Part shown: positions 54,745-64,000 of the stretch, piece after piece
Layout: each line of letters begins with the position of its first letter
Position numbering within the stretch: position 1 is the stretch's first letter
Assembly (NCBI GenBank): GCA_008360975.2
Contig: CM039182.1
Span: forward strand, 14,294,324-14,358,323
Length of the DNA: 64,000 bases
Origin: Lichenostomus cassidix
Lineage: Eukaryota > Chordata > Aves > Passeriformes > Meliphagidae
Direction of reading: 5' to 3'
Made by a program: the position numbers and the translations under genes
The notes under the pieces: model-generated
Databases searched by the model: none
The model's input: only the letters and a program-made list of their open reading frames with translations
What the model was told of the DNA's origin: nothing

Positions 54745-55854
54745 GTTGTAAAGCTCTAATAAAGAGGCAGAGAAACCCAGAAAAGGAAAAATTCCACCAT
54801 ATAAAAGGCAGAAGATACAAAGTATTTTTTATGTAATGGATTTTTTCCTTTCTGTGTCACAGAATAACAGTTTTAGTTTCAGAAATTAGCTATTTAAAAA
54901 GCCAAGCCATAATCACAAAAAAATACATACACACATACAAATACCCTGAATTTGAGGGGATAAACCTATAAGTGCACTGAAATGCTAAACTAGTTTTACA
55001 CATAGTGAAACTTGGGTAAAAGCAAGTGTAACTCCAATAAAGGCATATAGAAACAACCACATCAAATGCCTTTCAACTACTGCTATGGGCTGTTGGTAAA
55101 AACCAAAACCATGCTAATGAAGCTTCTAAAATAAAAAGTTAAACATGGAAATCAACTTTCATACAGTAGCATTAATACAGAAAATGAAAGTCTTTGCAAG
55201 CATCCACATATTCAGTGCTTAAGTCATTGAGAATGTTTTCAGTGCATTTTGTAATAGCTGTTTCGTGTTTACGCAGCTCAAACTCAAAGCATATAAAAAT
55301 CACTGCCTATTTTAACACACTAAACAAAACAATTATAAAGTGTGTGACAGTTCAGGTAGAACTATCTGTTGTTATCCATTAAAAATGAAGTAAGTGGCAT
55401 TTCAGATAATTTACTACTTTATAAAATAGATGTTATTACTGTTGGTTTGTCACTGCAAAATCTCTCCCTATGAGCAAAAACTAACACTTTTTTAAAAAAG
55501 CAGAGTGAAATAAAGAGAAAAAACCCAGAAGATCTAAATAGAAAGGCAATGCATTTATAGAGGGATGATGAGAAAACTTTGTAGAGTAACATAATGTAGC
55601 ATACTGGATCATACAGAAGACATTCCACAGGGCATATATATTAAAATCTTCTTGTTTGACTTTTATTGTATGCAGAGATTTTAATTCAGGAAGTTACTGG
55701 AGCCACACACTGCTCAATGTGGATGGTTTGCTGTTCCTTTATTCACAATGTTCCCTTAGCATCTGCAGGTAATAAGTATCTTTCACATTTTTCTCCATTT
55801 ATGCTGCAAAACTAAACAGCTCATATGTCAGAGATGAACAACAAATCAAATAAT

Positions 55855-56725
55855 TGTCAGGGCTTGGAGACTGAAAGATGAATTTTGAGGAGGTGCCAAG
55901 CAGAGCAGCACTGCCAACACCCACTGATCCTTGAAGGTGTCCAAGGAGATGGTGGATGATACCCAGTGGTGCTCTGCCCAGAAATGTGAGTCTAGGAAGA
56001 CTTGCCTAAGATGGAAGATTTGCAGCCCTCAACTTCTGCGGCAGGTGGGACAGACAAGCAGCAGAGGATCCACCAAGGCTAGTTAAATATAGCTCATGGG
56101 CTCTCTAACCTTGGCACAACCTGCCAGAACCAGCACATGGCATGGTAAGGGGGCCTCCAGAACTGTGTGTGGGATGGAGATTGTGCTGCAGCTTCTCAGC
56201 AAGGTTTCTCCACACTTTCTGAAAGACCAAGAGGGATACAATTGTGTTGAGAAGCTTTCAGGTTCTAAGGTGGTTTTGGTGAAAGACTGGCAGCTCAGAA
56301 TCGTTTTGGGAAAGATCTTTTGATATGAGGGTAAAGAGCTATTGGTCACCTTGGAACTCTCAAACATTAAAAAGGAAAGTGCATGCCAGAACACTCCATG
56401 CAGAAAAGCCTCCATCACATAAGGAATCTCTGTGGAGCCTGGAAGCAGAAGGTATGAACACACTCTCCAACCCAGAGGGACCTCAGAAACCATACAGAGA
56501 ACCAGTGAAGGACACTCCCTAGCCAGATCCTTAGTCTGACTCAGGCACGCTGTCCTTATAATCAGCTTTGATGACTCAGTTGCAGAAAATGAGGCAACTG
56601 TTTTTTGAAGCATAATTTCTATCTTAAAAGGCACTAAAAATCTGAGCCTTTGACCAGACTTTACTAATTTGGCACTGGTGGAATTGCTCACCAGTAAGGG
56701 CTGGAGAGCAAAGGGACAGCTGTGG
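55855..56725. other. GC-enriched block with 202-codon minus-strand ORF
   Basis: This stretch is GC-richer than its flanks and carries the longest complete ATG-to-stop frame in the window (56083-56691, minus, 202 codons). The plus strand is also open in two successive frames. The predicted product is rich in Ser and Leu and shows no domain I recognise. An old interspersed element of unknown type is the simplest guess; a real gene is unlikely. Confidence 0.3.
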
Positions 56726-57714
56726 TCAAGAGGAAGACAAGAGGCTTTAATTACTTTGCCATCATGGTTAAGGGATACCTCCCTCTTCTAACAGTGCAGC
56801 GAGGAACCAGGACATTTATTGTTATCCCACAAGAGCTGTTTAAAATTATGCAGGCCAGAATGAAATTTAAAGATTGCTCAACAATCAAGTTGCTATTAGA
56901 ACACTTTGTTTTCACTTTCTTATAAAAAGTAACAGCAGCCAGCTTTGTTAGAGTTTTGACAATCATCTAATTTGAGGCAAATACTTAACATGGAGCTCAT
57001 CTGTCATAAAAAAGCTAAAATAATTTCAAGAAACCTGGATACAAAAAATATTTTAAAACCTGAGCAAAATGCATTTGCACCAACACTGAAGCCTCATCTC
57101 TGAGCACAGAGGCACCTGTATGTTTAGTAGAAGGAATCCGATATGTTTAACTGCGTGCAATTTATAGGATAGGAATTTGCATTTTACTGTGTTCATGCCC
57201 TAGAATCAGCCTAAAATACATCTCCAAGGCACTGTGGGAATAAGAAATTTGTACATACTAATGACAAAAAAGCTGAGATCCACAACATCACATAGCAAGT
57301 CTCAGTAGGTCTTTTTCAGCTTTATTAGCTAAGCTGTCCAAAAACTGTGGACACCCTCAATATTGTCAGAGGTCTCTATGCTGCATTTTCCCCACAGTAA
57401 AAGTTTCCAAGTTACAGCACCCAAACTGTTTTATACAGTACATAGACACAGCCCCAACAACTGAGTATCTTTTGTGCACTGACATTATCTGGAAGAATAC
57501 TGCCACAGCAGCACTGGAAAAAGTTTAGGAATTTTACCAAGAAAGTTTTACAATCTTTCTTTGACAACCATGACTTCAAGGATAAAGTTGGTCTTTTCAA
57601 AAATGAATTTTCCCCACAGTTTTAGCTCTTTCGTGAGGTAAGCACTGAAAATACAATCCAGAAGCCAGAAAGTTTCTCCTAAGCTTTCAGCTACTCTGTG
57701 CTGACACCTAGGCA

Positions 57715-58440
57715 ACATAGAAAGGAAAATGTGATTAGAATGCAAAGGGCATGAATGAAGTGAGGAAAAGGAAAAAAGTAGATTGTAGCAGATGCAGTGA
57801 GTGGGAAGCTGCAGGAAACTGGAAAGGGAGGATTTGAGCCTACTTGGCAAGAACAGTGGGAACTGGAGGGAGGGTCAATGGAAAACCAAATCACTTGGGC
57901 AAAGAGGATGAAAGACAGAAGAGGCAATTGACTAAGAGTCAGTAAGAAAAATGGCAGATGAAGGACTAACAAGCAGTTGGGCGAGGACTGAGAATGAGGA
58001 TGCTGAGAAAGTGGGAAAATTCTGGGAACAGAAAGAAAGGCACAAGCAAGGTCTATCACAGAGCTGGGAAACTCTGGGAATGCAAGGGAAGGGACACAGA
58101 GCATCACAGGTGCTGAAAGTCAGTGGGAAGAAGACATATTCATGTAGCTCTTTTCCATTTCTCCTGACAGACACTGTGAGGTGGAGGCACAAGAAGATAG
58201 AACAGATCAAAAAGGAGAAAAATTAGAAAGAGGTCCAAGGAAGGAAATAAAGAATGGTACTCAGAAAAAAGGGAGAAAGGAACCAGGTAAGCTCCCATGA
58301 AGATACTGGTATAGACTGAATGAAGAGATTGACACAGAAACTCTGAATAATGCAGTTCAGTATCATAAACAAGACTGATACAAACATCCAAAGATAGAGC
58401 AGGGGGACGGTGTATGAAAGCAAGTTGCAAAAGAGAAATT
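57715..58440. other. Purine-rich (A/G) strand-biased stretch
   Basis: The plus strand is heavily A+G here (for example GTGAGGAAAAGGAAAAAAG near 57761 and AAAAAGGGAGAAAGGAACC near 58266), so the minus strand has long open frames (138, 92 and 101 codons) rich in Ser, Phe, Leu and Pro. The frames are best explained by composition, not coding. Confidence 0.55.
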
Positions 58441-61400
58441 TTCATGCTCAGAGCTGCAGAAAAAGGAGAAGCTTCAATGCTTTCCAGAACAACTTCTTCA
58501 ACTGGAAAGCCTAACTCCTAACTATTATCTGTCTTCTCTCTTGGCAGAGATTATACAGCTTGCTAGCAAAACATGCATTCCCCTACAGCAGTCAGAGCAA
58601 CAGCCCAAGCCATGTGACTTCATGGGGAATTTGAGAGTTCACAACTTGCTGAGCAACTGCATACAGGCTGACAGAATGAAAGTGCAAAGGTATCAGTTCA
58701 GGCTGTTAAACTCCACTTTTCCCACCTCACATGAAAATAAAGTCATAAGAAACCATTATTTGTGTGGCTTTTCCCACCAAAACTGTATTACTATTTAGTG
58801 TAGAGGATGCACCTCCACTGGGAAAGAATGAGGAACTGTCAGTGACTATTGCATCTTTGGTTCATTTACTGCAGAACTTGCAAAGATGTGAATGACACCA
58901 AGATTGCAGCAAGACAGTCTCTTGCTGATATAATGATATGCTATTCCTGTCTTTTCAACTGATTTTCTATTGACACCAAGCAGGTAATTCAGACCCAATT
59001 TCTTTAAACCTCATTAATTATGCTACTTTCTCCATATTTTTCAGATATCCATCTGAATTTTCTTTTAAAGCAAACAGCTACCAAATAATCAGCTGCAGCT
59101 ACAGCTAGTGGGAGCTATTCTTGGCATTGCACAGTATTTCTATTATTAAGTCACAAGTTAAGCAGGTTTAAGCACTGAAGTATTTAGGAATGTAAAAATG
59201 TCACCCAAAATTGATGGAAAACCTTCCCTTTACAATTGCACCTCAGAGCAACACTGTGAAAAGAAACAATTGTGAAGTTTTACGAACACCTATTTAGAAA
59301 TAATTTTTATTTCTGAGTAGCATTGAACATTGCACTGTAAGACACAAAGCAATACATGGAACGATAAGGTGGAAAACTGTTGTGACTAATTTTCCGCTAA
59401 ATATATACCACACATCTGCATTGAAACCTGAGTTCCGTGGAAAAAATGCCAGCTATCAGGAACCTAAGAGCAATTACCCATATGCATCCATATACATACA
59501 CATACCTTCAGTGAAGAATCTGTGTTTTGAGAGGAAAAACAGAACAGAGGGAAAACTATTGAGACATAAATTAACTACGTAGCTTGCCGTTCTTTAACCT
59601 CTGAACATTCACTTAAAGCAATATAATTTAGGACTGTTTAAGATGTAAGAGCATATAGATCAAGAAGGACAGGAATTTAGAGGGGTCTCGCTTCAAGGGT
59701 TCTTACTTTTTTTTTAACAGAACCAGACTCCCAAATCCTAGACTACAGTCACCAGGTACTCCATCTGCTGTTATGCTTCTTTCAAAGCAAATTACATTTG
59801 ACAAGATTCAGATATCAACAATTAATTAAACTCAAAGTGGTAAATTATGTTCACAGCCCACTTAAAACATTAAAAGCTTCTTTTGCTGCTAAAGTTTAAC
59901 AACTAAAATTACCAGGAAAAAACAGCAGTTTTTAAAAGCAATCCTTTTCTGGTCAGATATAAGCATTTGTTTCTTAGTCAGAATATCCACAGATCTGCCA
60001 AAAGATGAGAAGAAACTAATGTAACACATTAGGGAACAGGTCATCTCCTCTACACTAGAAGTAAAGAACAGGTGATGGTGACTCACTTTATATGCATATC
60101 AATGGCATGACTAAGGATGAATTTCTCTGCAAAATATAGTAGCCCTTTGTCCAAAATAAACTCCAAATCCTGTCAATCACTTCTAGAGAATAAATATAAA
60201 TTAAAAGAATTGCTGACGTATTTTCTCCTTTATTTACATGCACATGCATACTCTTGAGCTGCACTGGAAAAGCTTGGTCTTAAAGGTTTGAACGAAGGTA
60301 AAAAAGAAAGCCAGAGAAAGACTGGAATCCAACACATATTGTGTATTTAGAGTGGGCGTGCTTCATTTGAAAGAAAAAATTCCATTCCTGCAGTTGAAGA
60401 CTGAACCGAGAATAAAATTTAAAAGAAGTCTTCTCATGAAGAGGGAATGTTTCAGAATGGTATGTCTTGTCTTGAACGGGAAAGAATTTACAGTATCTAG
60501 ATGGAGTCTCTGGAGTCTGCCGCACTCTGGTTCAGATGGAGAGTTGCTAAAAATCCACTGTTCCCGTTTTTAATGCTATGTGTAGTCTCAGGGGGAAAAT
60601 TTGATTTGACAGTGAATTAATCCATTCTTTTGGTTCTTCTTACAAGAGCCATAAGTCTGTGGTAGCAGCAACCATGTAAGGCAACTATTTTGCAGGATTT
60701 TTCTTCCTTCTTGCATTACACTTGTTACTTGGATTGTATTTTTTCCTTTTATTGTTCTTTCCTGTTCTGCACTGGTTTTTGTATCAAACTCATTTTAAAT
60801 TGGATTATGGTGGCTACAGACTAGATGAAATGTTGATATTTTCTCTTTATGTAATTTGGTAAATATGATAATCTGATATATAATGAACTATAAAAACCTT
60901 TTCAGTGTGCCAGTATTGCAATTTTGGTTTCGTTTCATGGTGTGTTATGGTATTGATTTCCTTGGAGATAGAAACTAATCACAACTGCAGTAACCAGGAC
61001 AATTTGCCTCAAATAAATGCTTTAAGTAAAAATCAAGACTCTAAGAGAAGTCAGGAGTATTGCCACCAGAATATCTGCCATGTTTCACTCCAGTTTCCTC
61101 TCTCCAACTCTTTCTGTGCTTATGAAGTTTTCCTTAACATGGGAAACAACTACACAGTTTATGTCAGCCGATTCTGTACTTTTAAAAAATGGATTTTACG
61201 ATCCAATTTTAAAAATCGATCTCACAGTAAGCTGTTAAAATACATGAATATTCAGTTCCAAATCCTGGAGCAAAAAACAGCATAAATGAAATGGCAATTT
61301 CATCCAAGCCCAACTGTTTTCCAGTTCCAGTTTTCCAGCTTTCTACTTTTATTTGTATCTGTACTCTATTTGCCATTTCAAATGTTCATATTGTTGTTCC

Positions 61401-61730
61401 ACCTCTTCTGAATGGTGATTCTACTTCTAATAAACTTCTTGCTTAGAACACTGCCTAATTTGTAAGAAGAAAAAAGCCCCACAGTTTAAATAGTAATTAG
61501 GTTTAATAATTATTTTCTTTTTCTAGCTGCTACAGCATAATTCTTTTTATTGCATGAATGTCTGTTGAAAAACGTTATATATCATGTTAAAATTTTAATC
61601 GCTGAAAGATGAGACAACTATCTGTTCTTTTGATGCATGTATTAGGAATCACAGATCAGCTACTTGTCCTTTATCATAGGACAAATACTTTGCTTCAGTA
61701 TTAGAGTTTTTAAAAAACTAAATTTCATTT
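58440..61730. other. Intron 1 stretch, no gene seen
   Basis: AT-rich unique DNA. The longest frame (60905-61285 plus, 126 codons) has no recognisable content. Confidence 0.6.
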
Positions 61731-61739
61731 GTCCCTCTT

Positions 61740-62060
61740 TCTAATCTAGCATGAAATATCTCTGCAATTCCATATCACCCTTGTTTCCATGACATTGAAT
61801 AACTTCACATCATTAGCAAAGTTACTCTTTTTGCTCTCCACTCCTTTTCACAGCTAATTTATTGAACAGCAAATATCCCAGAAAGTTTTCTGCATTTGTG
61901 CAAGTATCCTATTTTATGACCACTCCCTTCTTCTGGTATCCTCAATTTTAAATTCATTTCTCTGTCCAAGGCATTTAAGAACTTTTAACAAGGGTTTTGG
62001 CTAACCATGTCAACTGCATATCCCTCTTGTCCATCTGCCCTGTGACTCTTTTGGAGAAAT
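61740..62060 (-). mobile_element. Possible ancient CR1/L3-type LINE remnant
   Basis: The order of short blocks resembles the antisense of RT 3' regions in old CR1/L3 elements: CATCATTAGCAAAGTTACTC (antisense of a FADDTKL-like box area), CTTTTCACAGCTAATTTATTGAAC, and a later AACCATGTCAACTG block. It is far more diverged than the other CR1 copies, and no frame survives. Confidence 0.35.
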
Positions 62061-64000
62061 CAGGAATGCGCCATCAAGCCTGCAGGTCTGGAACTCTCTG
62101 TACTCATCCCAGAGCTGTACCCTCCTTCCCAACTGCTCCCATACCGAAGCAATCCTGGGCAATATATTGGATGCCACAGACTGCTCCGTGGTTTCATTTT
62201 CATGTCATTCACGAGTAAGGCTACATTTTACCTGGGGGGTTGCTCACTCTCCCCACTTCCAAGCTCCTAAAAATCTGTTTTGAGGCAGTTTCCTTTTGCA
62301 AGGGAGCAGAGCTGGACTGAAGTGAACTTGTCTGACCTCCTATGCTGTGAACAGTTACCTAAAGGCATCGCTTTTTTGTTCTCTGACCTTATTTTCTTCA
62401 AGTGCCACTTCCATATATTAATCAGTTTCTAGTATTACAGAAAGCTTCTTGTTTCAGATGCTTGAAAAAACAGGCTTTAATAGTTTTCAGGCACCTTGTA
62501 AATTGTTCCCCAGACTCTTGGTTTGGCCCTCTCTAGTGTTTCTGGATTAAGCCTACTACAACCTAATATACTTTCTATTCCCAATGCTGAGCACCATTTG
62601 AACTTTATAAGAGAAGGTTATCTTCCTCCTTCTGTACTTCCATTTACTTCACCATCTAATCACACAAACTCTCTTGATCTTTCACAGAAGTCAAGCACTT
62701 GCAGGTTATGTGGTGATTTCAAGGCTTCAGGAAAAATCACACTACTCTTGGCTTTCTTTTATTTTTTTTTCTTTTCCATTTCTTTTTAGGGGTTAAGGAA
62801 CCCTTACAGACATCCCAGTTGGGGTTAGGTGTGGAGGGGCCTTCAACACAACTACAAAGGACTTCTTTTGGATAGCTGAAACATTCCTGCAGGAAAGAAG
62901 TATAGTCTGCTGTTAGAGTAATTCCTCAGTAGCAGTATTTCCAAAGTATCTTAATTTGAGTTCAGTACATAATTTAGGACAAGTCAAAACTACTTTCCCT
63001 TGCAAGCTCTCCAGCAATCTGGTCTGTGATATTTCTGCTGTCTAATGAAAGTGTCATATTGTGTACTGGGATACTGTCAACTTCTTGCACAAACTTAACA
63101 CCTTCTCTAAAAGGAGGACCAAGAATTTCTTTGGTCTTTCTGGAATCTGCCAGTCTTACAGTGTAATTTAAAAGGCACCTCCAGATCCTTCAAATCATAT
63201 TACCTATGAATAAAACCACTGTGGGCAATGATTTTATTGTGACCTTGAGGGGACAACAAAGTTCAGCTGGGGGCGATGTGATTGTGTATATGTGCATATA
63301 TTTGCATATTAATACCAGAGCAGAACAGCAGCCTGAAGTGAAAGCTGTATCATTTCCCTTCAGCAATCACAGCTTTATCTTTGCACTTCTGCAGCTCACT
63401 TATGTGCTGCATTCTCCACTGTGAGAACCTAATTAAATACATAATCATTTTTCCCCATTGTATACTGTACTATAAGATACTTTGGTTTGTGAGAACTCAA
63501 CAGTGTTTACAACCAAATGAAACACCCCTTCTGCAAACAAATTCATTTGGGTTAAGTTTGGGGGTTAATAAGATTAGTTTGTTCTTTAATACAAGCACAG
63601 AAGATGTAAGAATGAGTCAGATGTATTCATGAAGCATTTTCTTTATTTTATTTTGGAATTGTATCTCCTATTGACATATGCAACTAGAATTAGCTTTCAT
63701 ATTAGAAATACCTATGGAAATGTCCATCTCTATTCAATGCTATCCAGGTCAGTATTCCCAGCTAATGCAAAATAACGACTGAAACCGAATTTTTGGTTCC
63801 TTATACCAACAAGACTTGTATCATCATACACATAACTAAGTGATTTCATGATCAATACATTGCAAACATGTTTAACCTGAATCCTACAGCTGCCAGGCTG
63901 CACTGTCAAAAGAATTGTAAGGTTCTGTCACCTAACAGAGATGATATGCAAGTCTCATGTAGACATGAAGCTCCCTAGGGACAGCTTTATAGAACAAAAA
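62060..64000. other. Intron 1 stretch to right edge, no gene seen
   Basis: Mixed-composition unique DNA. Nothing beyond short frames (up to 88 codons) is seen, and no exon 1 or CpG-island promoter of ZEB1 is present by the right edge. Confidence 0.55.

Larger units (their letters stand above)
18659..64000 (-). other. ZEB1: ZEB1 intron 1, partial (more than 45 kb)
   Basis: Everything right of exon 2 lacks further recognisable ZEB1 coding sequence. Family members have a very long first intron before exon 1, so this stretch is taken as intron 1, running off the right edge. It holds CR1 fragments clustered between 31 and 52 kb, simple repeats, palindromes, and a few exon-like or GC-rich islands listed separately. 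That all of it belongs to ZEB1 intron 1, rather than partly to intergenic DNA, is inference from gene structure in other vertebrates. Confidence 0.8.

Noticed and set aside
57691..58445. Overlapping minus-strand ORFs of 138, 92 and 101 codons
   Set aside because: Produced by the purine bias of the plus strand, which removes stops on the minus strand; low-complexity Ser/Leu/Phe/Pro products.

Overview
This is vertebrate nuclear DNA, almost certainly from a bird. The protein evidence is six consecutive coding exons of ZEB1 (zinc finger E-box-binding homeobox 1, known in chicken as delta-EF1), all on the minus strand. The repeat evidence is a set of CR1 LINE fragments, two of which keep the ATTCTATGATTC-type 3' end typical of avian CR1. 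The sequence alone does not fix the species.

Layout, in ZEB1 order (right to left): more than 45 kb of the first intron (18659-64000, continuing off the right edge); exon 2 (18458-18658); exon 3 (13224-13286); exon 4 (11430-11591); exon 5 (8258-8460); exon 6 (2510-2615); and the 5' part of the large exon 7 (1-1458, continuing off the left edge). All splice sites seen are GT/AG, and the codon phases join without a break. This gives 2,193 coding bases covering the acidic N-terminus, the four-finger N-terminal zinc-finger cluster, the central regulatory region, the homeodomain-like segment and the first two CtBP-type motifs. Exon 1 (about 20 residues) and the C-terminal finger cluster lie outside the window.

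The rest is intronic. Intron 1 holds six CR1 fragments, including a 1.6 kb piece of the reverse transcriptase ORF at about 50.45-52.10 kb and an antisense RT piece at 44.36-45.07 kb. A seventh CR1 tail sits in intron 4, and a possible much older LINE remnant lies near 61.75 kb. Simple repeats and A/T tracts are scattered through the introns.

The most interesting unexplained items are: a small dense CpG island with a strong G-quadruplex motif, CCAAT boxes and a plus-strand splice donor inside intron 5; a clean exon-like 58-codon ORF flanked by splice signals in intron 1 (23870-24043); a 16-bp-arm near-perfect palindrome at 54502-54535, plus two smaller ones near 22 kb; and a long purine-biased stretch at about 57.7-58.4 kb. 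I found no operon-like cassette, CRISPR array, tRNA or rRNA, or other new multi-gene system. The window is best read as one regulatory gene with long introns.
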